Shown: in pieces, positions 18,741-29,752 of the stretch | Numbering within the stretch: the first letter of the stretch is position 1 | Layout: every line of letters begins with the position of its first letter | NCBI GenBank assembly: GCA_024291935.2 | Contig: CM044317.1 | Coordinates: 65,648,730-65,712,729, forward strand | Length of the DNA stretch: 64,000 nt | DNA from: Okapia johnstoni | Lineage: Eukaryota > Chordata > Mammalia > Artiodactyla > Giraffidae | Direction: 5' to 3' | The notes under the pieces: model-generated | Seen by the model: the letters and a program-made list of their open reading frames with translations, nothing else | Told to the model about the DNA's origin: nothing | The model's database searches: none | Position numbers and translations under genes: made by a program

Positions 18741-21605
18741 AACACAAGTTTGGGAAGTCTCAAAATGAAGAATAGAAATTCTGGAAAAGAATTCCTTCCT
18801 CTAGGGAGTGTTTCATGACTCTTAGCTCCTTTTCCAAATCATGATAGGGATATAGTTCTCAGGGATGACAAATTTGCTGACTCACTCAGTCCCATTTTAT
18901 TATAATAAACTTAGGATGACTTCAGCAACATTTTCTATGAACTGGCCAAACCTATTAAGAGGCCAACTCTTTTTTTTTTTTTTTTCCTAATTAAAATTCA
19001 ATTGATGCTGCAGTGTGAGATCTCTAGCTTGTCTGGCCTTCATTAAAGGCCTATTAAACTATTTTAAAAGTATTACATTTTTGGACATTTACACCATTAC
19101 ATATAATATCAATTGCCAAAGTGTTCTAATTAGCTGATTAGAGTAACTGTTCTTTGTATCTATACCATTTCACTTACTATAAAGTCCACATTCTAAGTAG
19201 CATTAGCAGAAAAGAGGGAAGAATTTTTGTGTTCCAAGGGAAAAGGGGGCAACCAAGCATTCCATGATCATCAGTATTCTTTTCAAATTGCACCAACTAG
19301 AACTCCTTTAGTCATTGCCTTGTTTTCAATCACTTGAAGGGACTAGGTCCTCATTAGTAAGCTTCTCCATCCAGTTTCTGGTGCTGGAGAGAGATAAAAT
19401 AGACTTACTTAGCACTACAGATAGAGTTCATTGATCTTCCAGGCTGCAAATGCTTGATCAGCTCTTCTCATACTTACCAGCATCTCCACATGGGGATGTC
19501 TGAAATTAGTGAGCAGCAGCAACTTAGCCAAGTGAGATACTAACAAGATGTACTGTAATTGTGAGGATGTTCTATCTGCCTACATTGAGACCCAGAATAA
19601 TTTGTGAATGTGAGAGCCCAGGCTAATTAACAAGGCTCTTTTTTTTTTTTAATCCTATAAACCCTCTGTTAAGCTTTATCATGTGAATATAAAATACTGT
19701 CCTAATACAAAATCTTAATTTTATAGATGTGGAGTATAAATATTTCCTTAAGTTTGTATCATGTGAAAAAAAGAAAATCAGAAGAGAATGATTCAACAGG
19801 ACTAATGAGTATAATATAATCATTGATAAAAGCCCAAGTTGGAGAAATCTTGGTGGAGAGAAAGTTAAGTATTCCAGGGTCAGGCTACAAAGTTCTGCAA
19901 TGAGAATATTTGAAAAGAGGTGACTTCCTTTTATGAAAATAGAAAAACTAGTTCTAGCACCAATAGTATACTATTTGAGAAGTCCATGTCTGTATTTTCT
20001 GAATAATGTCAATAGAAATGCTAATAAACCTCATGGAAATTTCCAAATGTTGTGATTCCTAAACTTCTAAAATTATGTATTGCTTACTTTCTTGTTTATT
20101 TCACTTGCACTTTATATTCATTTTAATCAGTTTATGCTTTTCAAATATTTGGAGATGTAAATCCTTATTGTCAAGCCATCTTGCAATGTATCAGGAATGA
20201 TTTAATATTCATGTTTGTACTTATTCAATATCTATTTCTAAGTGCTTATTTAGTTTTAACAATCAGCTTATGTGTCGGCAACGCATTTCTATTGATCCCT
20301 CACTTGAACAATTTCTTAAACAATGGCACGACCGAGGCTTGTGTTTATTTGGGTGCACATTTTCAACATTGACATTCACTGCTCTGTAAATAGGGCCATT
20401 GTTAAGGAAGAGTGTGTTTTTCCACAAATATGTGTTGAAGAAAGGTTAAGTATTCACCACTAGGGAAAAAATTAAGAGATCATTACCCAGGTAATTGCTC
20501 ATCCATGTTGTTATTGCATATTGGATATAGTATCTGGTGCAGGAGGTATATCTAGTATGGGGTCTAGTATAGGAGTCTGGGAAAATATTGAGAAATAGAG
20601 AAGAAAACAAGATATTTCAACATGGTTTCAACTTGGTTCAAATATTGAGAATAGTTAATAACATTAGAAATAATTCAGTAACATTAGAAGTCGAGTATGA
20701 AACTTTAGAACTGAAAGACCCCTCAGAAACTGCTTTGTTCAGCTCCTGTGCTTTAGATGGAAAACAAAATGATCCAGATATATTCAGTGCAATAGTGCAA
20801 AGGAATGACAGTTTTAAAGCTTGAGTAAAGGACTTTGTGACTAATCAGTGCTCTTTCTCTTGCTCAAAGTTGACTCCCGATGGTCTTAAAAATCATAACT
20901 TGTTGAACTTATTAGGGAAAGGTCAGGACACAATTCTCCTATCAGTGTTTTTTTTCCCTCTAGATCAGATGGGCATTGGTTGCTGTTATGATCCAGTCCA
21001 TAGAATGATGATTCTCCTTGAACTGAATTCTAAAATTCATGGTTTCAGGATTAGTGGTAGCTAAGAAATTTAATTGTACAAAGATAAATATAATTTTCTA
21101 AAGTTTTTTAAAAATCTGGCCTGTAACTCATCTTTTCTTTTGTATGTGCAACTTCTTTTCCTCCATTTACTGAACTAAAGGCTTGGATAAAAGATATTAT
21201 ACCGAACTTCTATTATTCTATTATTTGAGATATGTCTATTACAATAAAGTGAGGAGCAGTTATTTTTCAACCATGTTCTTGCAAACACTGTTAGGTGGGA
21301 ATATGACTTCCCCATACTTTATCTCTAAAATAGCCCCATCGTGGTAGAGCCTGATTAGTATAAAGCTCCCAGAATCTCTCTTTGCTCACTCTACCTCTGG
21401 CAAGTAAGAGTGACTCATCTGAGTGGAGAATTTAGTAAGAGTGAATGTACCGTGTTTGTCTCAGTTCTGCCTTTTTGTTTCTTTTCTGTTGGAAGCTAGC
21501 TGGTCCAGGAAGCAGGAGTCTCTATACCACTCAGAATGACAAGAGCATCCGCTGTCTAGTTTTTCCTGTAAAAAGATCATGAAATCTGCCTAATTATTGG
21601 GCCTA
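18741..21605. other. 2.9 kb largely unresolved AT-rich DNA
   Basis: A T run lies at about 18971-18986 and another at 19639-19650. A weak L3/MIR3-like word series occurs near 20700-20780 (GAACTGAAAGACCCCTCAGA). No exon is convincing. Confidence 0.4.
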
Positions 21606-21607
21606 GT

Positions 21608-21812
21608 TGGGCTTCCCTGGTGGCTCAGTGGTAAAGAATCTGCCTGCAATGTGAGAGATGCAAGAGACATGTGTTCTCTGTGTTAGGAAGATCCCCAGGT
21701 GGAGGGCATGGCAACCCACTCCATTATTCTTGCCTTGAGAATCCCACGGAGAGAGGAGCCTGGCAGGCTACAGTCCATTGAGTTGCAGAGTCTGACGTAA
21801 CTAAATCGACTG
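21608..21812 (+). mobile_element. Bov-tA SINE, sense
   Basis: The head GGGCTTCCCTGGTGGCTCAG is intact. The middle has ATCCCCAGGTGGAGGGCATG and the tail CAGTCCATTGAGTTGCAGAG. The usual box-B word is degraded. It lies 13 bp upstream of the BovB element. Confidence 0.9.
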
Positions 21813-21824
21813 CACATGCATGCG

Positions 21825-23713
21825 TGGTTGTCTGAGGAGGCCTTAAAAATAGCTGTGAAAGAAGAGAAGTGAAAATCAAAGGAGAGAAGGGAAGATATAC
21901 CCATTTGAATGCAGAGTTCCAAAGAATAGCAAGGAGAGATTAGAAAGCCTTCGTCAGTGATCAATGCAAAGAAATAGAGGAAAACAATAGAATCGGAAAG
22001 ACTAGATATCTCTTCAAGAAAATCAGAGATACCAAGGAAACATTTCATGCAAAGATGGGCTCAAAAAAGGACAGAAATGGTAGGGACCTAACAGAAGCAG
22101 AAGATATTAAGAAGAGGTGGCAAGAATACAAGAAGAATTGTACAAAAAAGATCTTCATGACCCAGATAATCACAATAGTGTGATCACTCACCTAGAGCCA
22201 GACATCCTGGAGTGTGAAGTCAAGTGGGCCTTAGGAAGTATCACTATGAACAAAGCTAGTGGAGGTGATGGAATTCCAGTTGAGCTATTTCAAATCGTAA
22301 AAGATGATGCTGTGAAAGTGCTGCACTCAATATGCCAGCAAATCTGGAAAACTCAGCAGTGGCCACAGAACTGGAAAAGGTCAGTTTTCTTTCCAATCCC
22401 AAAGAAAGGTAATGCCAAAGAATGCTCAAACTACTGCACAATTACACTCATCTTACACGTTAGCAAAGTGATGCTCAAAATTCTCCAAGCCAGGCTTCAG
22501 CAATACGTGCACCATGAACTTCCTGATGTTCAAGCTGGTTTTAGAAAAGGCAGAGGAACCAGAGCTCAAATTGCCAACATCCGCTGGATCATTGAAAAAG
22601 CAAGAGAGTTCCAGAAAAACATCTATTTCTGCTTTATTGACTATGCCAAAGCCTTTAACTGTGTGGATCACAATAAACTGTGGAAAATTCTGAAAGAGAT
22701 GGGAATACCAGACCACCTGACCTGCCTCTTGAGAAACCTGTATGCAGGTCAGGAAGCAACAGTTAGAACTGGACATGGAACAACAGACTGGTTCCAAATC
22801 GGGAAAGGAGTACGTCAAGGCTGTATATTGTCACCCTGCTTATTTAACTTATATGCAGAATACATCATGAGAAACACTGGGCTGGAGGAAGCACAAGCTG
22901 GAATCAAGATTGCCGGGAGAAATATCAATAACCTCAGATATGCAGATGACAACACCCTTATGGCAGAAAGTGAAGAAGAACTAAAGAGCCTCTTGATGAA
23001 AGTGAAAGAGGAGAGTGAAAAAGTTGGCTTAAAACTCAACATTCAGAAAACTAAGATCATGGCATCCGGTCCTATCACTTTATGGCAAATAGATGGGGAA
23101 ACAGTGGAAATGAGACTAACTTTATTTTTTGGGCTCGAAAAATCACTGCAGATGGTGACTGCAGCCATGAAATTAAAAGATGCTTACTCCTTGGAAGAAA
23201 AGCTATGACTAACCTAGACAGCATATTAAAAAGCAGAGACATTACTTTGCCAACAAAGGTCCATCTAGTCAAGGCTATGGTTTTTCCAGTAGTCATGTAT
23301 GGATGTGAGAGTTGGACTATAAAGAAAGCTGAGCGCCAAAGAATTGATGCTTTTGAACTGTGGTGATGGAGAAGATTCTTGAGAGTCCCTTGGACTGCAA
23401 GGAGATCCAACCAGTCCATCCTAAAGGAAATCCGACCTGAATATTCATTGGAAGGACTGATGTTGAAGCTGAAACTCCAATACTTTGGCCACCTGATGTG
23501 CAGAACTGACTCATCTGAAAAGACCCTGATGCTGGGAAAGATTGAAGGTGGTAGGAGAAGGGGATGACAGAGGATGAGATGGTTAGATGGCATTACAATC
23601 TCGATGGGCATGAGTTTGAGTTAACTCCGGGAGTTGGTGATGGACAAGGGAAGCCTGGCATGCTGCAGTCCATGAGGTTGCAAAGAGTCGGACACAACTT
23701 AGTGACTGAACAA
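21825..23713 (+). mobile_element. BovB (RTE-clade) LINE, 5'-truncated
   Basis: The element begins inside the ORF region and ends with the BovB/Bov-A tail (CTGCAGTCCATGAGGTTGCA, then AAGAGTCGGACACAACTTAG). At about 1.9 kb it is shorter than the usual roughly 3-kb family length, and the upstream apurinic-endonuclease part is gone. The SINE Bov-tA shares this 3' tail, which is how the BovB machinery recognises it. The element is followed directly by an L1 3' end. Confidence 0.95.
22097..23640 (+). pseudogene. BovB reverse transcriptase, inactivated
   Basis: The longest open part is 22117-23208 (363 codons in that frame). It carries the RT palm: FIDYAKAF with its Asp at residue 175 (motif A), GKGVRQGCILSPCLF (motif B) and YADD at residues 275-278 (22939-22950, catalytic Asp pair). 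Next to motif A the residue before Cys-Val-Asp-His is Asn181 where BovB normally has Asp. Lesions seen: a frameshift near 22130 separating the upstream homologous frame (phase of 22097), a second near 23110 after which homology continues in the phase of 23082, an in-frame TGA at 23364-23366 and another TGA at 23565-23567. The C-terminal homology continues past both stops. The product would copy element RNA into DNA at the insertion site, but this copy cannot make a complete enzyme. Confidence 0.93.
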
Positions 23714-24133
23714 TTTCTGTATCAGAATGAAGTAAGTCAGAAAGAGAAAAACAAATATCATATACTAACGCATATATATGGAATCTAGAAAAATGGTACT
23801 GATGAAATTATTTGCAGGGCATCAGTGAAGACACAGACATAGAGAACAGACTTATGGACACAGTGTGGGGGAGAAAGGAGAAAGTGGATGTATGGAGAGA
23901 GTAACATGGAAACATACATTACTATATGTAAAACGGATAGCCAGTGGGAATTTGCTGTATGACTCAGGGAACTCAAACCGGGGCTCTGTAACAACCTAGA
24001 GGGGTGAGAAGGGGAGAGAGGTGGGAGGGAGGTTTAAGAGAGAGGGGCCATATGTATACCTATGGCTGATCTATTTGATGTTTGGCAGGAACCAACACAA
24101 TACTGTAAAGCAATTATCCTTCAATTAAAAAAA
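23714..24133 (+). mobile_element. L1 LINE 3' end, sense
   Basis: GAATGAAGTAAGTCAGAAAG, 'agaacagacttatggacacagtg', 'gggaatttgctgtatgactcagggaactcaaa' and 'tgtatacctatggctgatc' lead to CAATTATCCTTCAATTAAAA and an A-rich end. This is the sense ruminant L1 3' UTR with its terminal AATTAAAA. No ORF is retained. A G-rich stretch lies at 24000-24035. Confidence 0.88.
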
Positions 24134-27100
24134 TATACTTCTTTATAGTATACATAACCCTTACATTTTGTATTGTAGGAAAATGATGGTTGATTTTCAG
24201 TGACTAACTCTCTTCTACTTTGCCATTTATGGTATCTATATATCTGATATTACTCTATAGACCCACCAAAGAAGAGTTACTGGAACTGACAGTCTGAGAA
24301 AATCTACCTGACTTTACTCACAACCCTTGAAAAAGAAAGTCAATAATGCCACCACTGCAATCTTCTGAGCTAGATAATGGTGCTGGATGTTAGGTGTATT
24401 TGCAAATTTGATTTCCTTGAGAAGCAAATATGTGCTAGTAAGTATTCTGTGAACTTCTGTGAAGAGTAATTTTTAAAAAGTCATTACATTTTCTTTGTTC
24501 TGACTACAACTTTTAATATTTTATATCCTACAAATCTTCACCTGGAACCTAGTGGAAAGAACCAATTGAAATTTCCTCCTGTTGGAGCCATATTGTTAGG
24601 AGAGGAGTGATTTTTAAAATATTAGTAAATGATCAGTGCTTCATTTGATAAAACAGTATAGAGTAGTTTGAACTTCATAAATTTTTCCAGGATGCCAAGG
24701 CTAGGCCACATTTAACTAGTGTTGCAGGAGTCTTGCCCTCAATAGCTGAAATTCAGGTCAGCTATTGAGGCCAAATTAAACTATTTAGCAAGTTTTTTTC
24801 TGTGACTCTAGAATTACCTGGATCCATGGATCAAGGCTAGAGTTACTTAAAGACTGAGGCAAGGTTCGCTGCAAATCAACTGTGTCAAGAGGATGCTGAG
24901 TAAATTGAAGAGAGGACTCTGTGTAGGATAACGGAGGACCTCTTGTAAGGAAAGCTCAGGCCCAGCTTGCACCGGTTTTGAAGACTGAGAAACAACTCAG
25001 TTCATGATGACGTGATGTTGAGAGGGTGATGAGGAAAGACATCCAACTAATTGGAAGGTGTATGCAGAGCCCAAAGCAGTATTATCCTAATGGGCAGCCA
25101 AGGAGTTTTAAAAATAAATTGTTGGTTTCATTTAAAAAAATTAGCTCTGAAAGATCAACAGGAAATGAGCTATTGACTATGTGTTGACATTTCAGGCCAT
25201 AAAGGGGCTAGAAAGAATACAAAATACCCTTCAAATATGCTGATGCATTTGAGTGACATTTACACAGGAGAAAAATATTAAAATCATATTTCCCCCACTC
25301 TTAAGGCTATGCACCAAGATTAGGGAATTACACAATTGGCCTTTTTAAAGAAGTTTGTAATTTATAATGCTAGAGTTGCTCCAGTGGTTTGTTGGGCATT
25401 GAGACCAATATGCAAGTTGAACACCAGGTCCTGATAACTTTCAGATACTCCCTGATGATAAACAATGCCCTCTTAGGGTGATTTTGTGTATCTTTTATTT
25501 CCAACATTAACCAAAAGTATAAGGTAAACTGAATCATAACCCAGAGGTAATGATAAAAATAACTGTTTCCAAAGCTTTGTTATATTTTTGTTAATATTAG
25601 CTGAATTACAGAGCACACCTTTTCTTTTATCACCTAATTATTTCCTTCTGGAGTAGAGGTCACATAGGGTAGAAATTTGAGTTCAAGACGGTTTATACAT
25701 ATTTTTTGTTTGTTGTTTCCAGTTCAATAAAAATTGAGAACATTCACAGAAGCATTCAGATCTTCAGATACTTTTGAAAAAGTAAAAGATCTAGGACCGC
25801 TTTCCCCATTTCCTTCATGGAAACGCCTTAATGGAGTGGACTAGCACTGCATATCCAAGCAGAGCAGATGTTTTACAATATGGTACCACTCTCTACAGTG
25901 TTATGGTAGACTAGCCTCATTACCTGTTTTACCTCAGTGGCCTTGTAAGTATTAGAACTTGCAACTTGGATTTTGATAGTCTGGTTTGATCCTCCTTCAA
26001 ATTATCTCCTGCGAGCCTTTTAACTTACCTTGCCAATAACATCATTTTCCTAACAACATGTTAGAACAGCCTGGAAAAATCAGTCCTTGTCAACCTTACC
26101 AGCAATTTTGTTAAACTTTGCTATTTTGACCATCTTTTATTTTCAAAAATTTACTGCATCATCATATTGGTGGGATGGATGGTGGTGGAAAAAGATGAGA
26201 AATTTAACAAATAAGTAGAAGTTGATAAATAGAAATATTTCTTTTGTGCAAAACAAAATTCCTGTTGTCCTTTGGGTTCCTACCTCTTATTCTGACAGGA
26301 CTTTGATATGTTGGTTTTTCTCTTGAGATCTAACTAACCTATGTCACTTTACTGCCTTTCATCTCTCTGGCAATGTGCTACATTAATGATTAAATTTCAG
26401 TGGGTGGATGTGTAAACACCTTAGGCAAACTGCTGTGGGAAAGAAAACTCTCCTAGCAGTCTTTTATTTTTCTTTGGCATATTGTATAGCAAAACCCTAA
26501 CTTGACGCCCCGATTCAGTGACAGGAATAAGTTAGAATTGGACAAATCAGTACTGTGATTCCAGTTATGGTGGTGATCCTCTGTTCAATGGGCTTCAATT
26601 TATTGCCTGTAGCTTAGTTTTAAGGTTTTAGTTGAATCTTTAATATACTGTTTAGCCAGACATTGACCACCATGACCCTTCTCCAAAGGATGTAGAGAGA
26701 ATCAGTTACCTTTTTTTTTTTTTTTACAAACACATAAACCCACACAACGAATATGAAGTAACACTCATCTTATTGTAATACCTCTTTCAAAGAGGGCTTC
26801 AATTTAATATTTCTTGGCAAAAAATTAACATGATTATAGAGATTCCCTCTCCCCTTTATATACTTTCTAATCTGATTTCAAAATTTCAAATGCATTTTGG
26901 AGTGAAACCCAAATTTAAAGGCAATAAGCTAAGGTACCAGTAAGTAACGTTAGTTACTTAATATTTAGAGATAATGATGGTGTTTATTGATTTTTACAAT
27001 CTGTACTGCAGGACTACATGTAATACAGATAGGGATAACTTGGTAAGTAAAAATATCTTGATCATTTGCTTAAAACCCAAATTTACCCTACAGAAGAATA

Positions 27101-27240
27101 TACCCAAAGACAGTATATTCAGTGAGACAAAAGTAGATTTGAGAAGAAAATGAACAGTTTGATAAGAAACAGAAATTTAAAAAAACATAAAGCACTCACA
27201 GTATAGTGAAAGGTTAGGTTAGAGGTATATAAATACCTTG
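24134..27240. other. 3.1 kb repeat-poor single-copy-looking DNA
   Basis: I recognise no young repeat and no gene. It contains the perfect hairpin at 24737-24770 and a T run at about 26711-26725. Confidence 0.45.
24737..24770. other. Perfect 13-bp hairpin
   Basis: The left arm (24737-24749, CCTCAATAGCTGA) pairs perfectly with the right arm (24758-24770) across an 8-nt loop. After one C/C mismatch three more pairs follow outward. It lies in repeat-poor DNA. Confidence 0.7.
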
Positions 27241-27244
27241 AGTA

Positions 27245-27335
27245 CAGGGACTGGTTTTATTCATCTTTAAATCTCCAATTTTGAGCCCCATGCTGATGTA
27301 TGGGGAAGCATTAAGTAACTGTCAGGTGAATTACC
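27245..27335 (+). mobile_element. Possible L2 3' fragment
   Basis: CCTTGAGTACAGGGACTGGT with 'tttattcatctttaaatctccaa' resembles the L2 3' UTR block around 'gagggcagggatttt...tgtatcccc'. It is short and weak. Confidence 0.35.
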
Positions 27336-28370
27336 TCGAATATGGTTGTGTGGGGAATTAGACTGCTATTCAGATTCCTGGGGACGGAAAAGTCCAATGG
27401 GAACACTTGGTTCCTAAAGATAGTTTTGGCTTCCTTTTTTTTTTTAAGAGTATTACATTAAAAACTTTAGACAGATTTGTTGAAATCCTTTTAATGCCTA
27501 CCCAAAGGCTTTGGTCCCTGAGCTTATTTTTATTGAATTTTTTTTTTTTTTGGATAGCATCCTATTTATACTATAACTTTGACACTTGCACATTAAAATT
27601 TTTGGTTGCATTTCTTCATAATTAAACTGAAGATCCATGACAGAAACTAATTTGTGATTTTGCTGAGGCATGAACTTGGCTTATGAATTCTTTGAGGCCG
27701 GTGTGGTGATTGCTAAAAGTTAGCAGCTAGCTAGTGACTGACCCGCTGAAAACATTGTACTCCATTTATGGAGTGCAGAGTTTTGATTCTCTGTGGTGAT
27801 ATTTTAAAATTTCAGGATTGTGAAAATCCAGGAACTATCTGATATAAATGTCAAGGGCCTAGTGTATTTCATTTTAATTAGTAAAGAGAAAGTGTTTTCC
27901 TCACTTAAGTTTTGAAATCTTACCACAGCTTTCACAGAAAAAACAGTTGGAATACAGGGTAGCAAAAACATCTTGAAGAAATGAGATTGTGAGCTAAAAA
28001 TTGTTTGATGAACTCTATCCTAATCAACTTTGGAAGCCAACCACATTAGACTATTTGTAAACGTGTGCAACTTTATCTAAAAATAGATCAGCATTCTCCC
28101 TTTAATATATCAAAGGAAAGCAGAAGTGACGAATTTAAATGTGGTTAAGTAATCTTTTCTGGTGAGCAAATTGGCTGCAGCTTTTTGAATTTAGTGTTAA
28201 TCTTTCTGGTGAGCCTGCAGTTTTCCTGTGTTTATCACAATTAATTTTGATGTGAAGAAAAAACAAAACCTTGGATATTTTCATGACCATGAGTTAACAT
28301 TTTGGTTTAAGAAAAATTCACAGCAAACATGAAAATGAATCTCTTTGGTAGAAGTCTCTGAGTTCAGCTT
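27336..28370. other. Unresolved AT-rich DNA
   Basis: T runs near 27437 and 27539 are the only low-complexity features. No gene or named repeat is seen. Confidence 0.4.
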
Positions 28371-28374
28371 TCAA

Positions 28375-28465
28375 TGTTATCATAATCATAATCATTTAAT
28401 AAAGGGTTACTGAGAGCCTGCTGTTCTGCTATATGCCAAGCACTGTGATAAGAAGTCCTATAGAT
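28375..28465 (-). mobile_element. Possible MIR 5' part, antisense
   Basis: CATAATCATTTAATAAAGGG with 'ttactgagagcctgctgttctgctatatgccaagcactgtgataag' resembles the antisense MIR 3' end ('acttattgagcacctactatgtgccaggcactg'). Confidence 0.5.
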
Positions 28466-28794
28466 AGATCGTGGAACATGGCAAGTAAAGCTTTAGACCT
28501 TATCTAGATCATATGCATTAGCAATAATATAATTTTTTATATGCGTGTACACATACACAGGTTTTCTATATTTTGAAAATTTTAGTATCTTGTTTGATGG
28601 TCAGGAGATACAAAGTTCTGAAGATGAAACTTAGGAATCTGCTCAGATTCTTCATTATATTACAGGGATGGTGTACATGGTTATGAGCTTCCTGGTGACT
28701 CCAGAAATGATTACTTTTCCTGCATTGTGTGACACATAGGAGATACAGAGACACTTAAGTTGACAAATGGGGCAATTTTTGCTTGTCTTTCTTT

Positions 28795-28945
28795 TGGTGC
28801 AGTACAGTGGCTAAGAATACAAGTTCTGGACACTGTCCTAGTTCTGTCAGACTTGGAAAAAATTATTTTTTTCCTGGAGCCTTAATTTCTTTGGCTGTAA
28901 AAGGGGTTAAATGAGAGATAATAGGATTGAACTCAGAATTATGAA
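28795..28945 (+). mobile_element. MIR SINE, sense
   Basis: GTACAGTGGCTAAGAATACA ('agtgtggttaagagcac' of MIR), then AGTTCTGTCAGACTTGG, and the core CCTTAATTTCTTTGGCTGTA with 'aaaaggggttaaatgagagataat', all in consensus order. Confidence 0.75.
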
Positions 28946-29580
28946 GATTTAAGTCAATGATAACCCTTGGGGGTCTAACATCTGTGTTTCCTGTGTTGCT
29001 CACCAGATTCAGTTGCTTATGAGCTTGCCCACTCAGAAGACTTTCCCCAATAGAAAAAACCCTTAGACAAACATATTCTTTTTGTATTATCTAACTTTTT
29101 TAACAGAAAATATTTTTAAAAATTGTTTAACCAATAGGAAATTGTGAAGGTTCAATGAAAAAAAAAAATGACAAACCTGTTTCTGTTTAGGGATCCCAAA
29201 GTAATAAAGGATGAAAGTCTTGGAGACACAGAAGGTAACAAGTTGTATAGTCATCATCCATTATAAGTCAGTTCTACTGACTTTGAAATTTATAGGTATA
29301 GGTTGAGTTATCCACCTTGAACAGTAATCTTGGAATTCTTGTGGCATTATGTAGATTGTCCACCTGAAGTTTAAACCTAACTCCATCCCAGTCCTGTTCA
29401 ATACAGTCCTCATCCTGTTTTTGCCTTACCCTGTTTACGTTTATGACTCCTGTTTATGACCTCACACATGCCTCTTGACCTTTGACTTCCTTTTGTACTT
29501 GATCTCCCTAACCTTGACCTCCCCCATTTGCTATGGGTTCTTGAACTGAATTCACAGCACCTGGCTCCCCTCAGCTCTAG
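28946..29580. other. Unresolved DNA
   Basis: No named repeat or exon is seen. An A run lies at 29158-29169. Confidence 0.4.
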
Positions 29581-29584
29581 CTGA

Positions 29585-29752
29585 GGGCTTCTCAAAGCTT
29601 AAGGACATAAATCACCCTCCAATAGTTTTAAAATGCAGATTCCAATTCAGTAGATCTGGAGCAGAGCCTGAGATTGCGCATTTCTAACAAGTTCCTAGGA
29701 GCTGCTGATGCTTCGGGCTCTGGGATCCCACTTTGAGTAGCAAGGCTCACTT
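29585..29752 (-). mobile_element. MER5-like hAT-Charlie DNA transposon remnant
   Basis: The non-autonomous MER5 body is seen in antisense order. GGGCTTCTCAAAGCTTAAGG is the left end, GATTCCAATTCAGTAGATCT the middle, GCGCATTTCTAACAAGTTCC follows, and the right part reads 'ctgctgatgcttcgggctctgggatcccactttgagtagc'. No transposase is encoded; such elements depended on an autonomous partner long extinct. Confidence 0.75.

Noticed and set aside
22256..23042. Minus-strand frames opposite the BovB reverse transcriptase
   Set aside because: Shadows of the sense RT frame.
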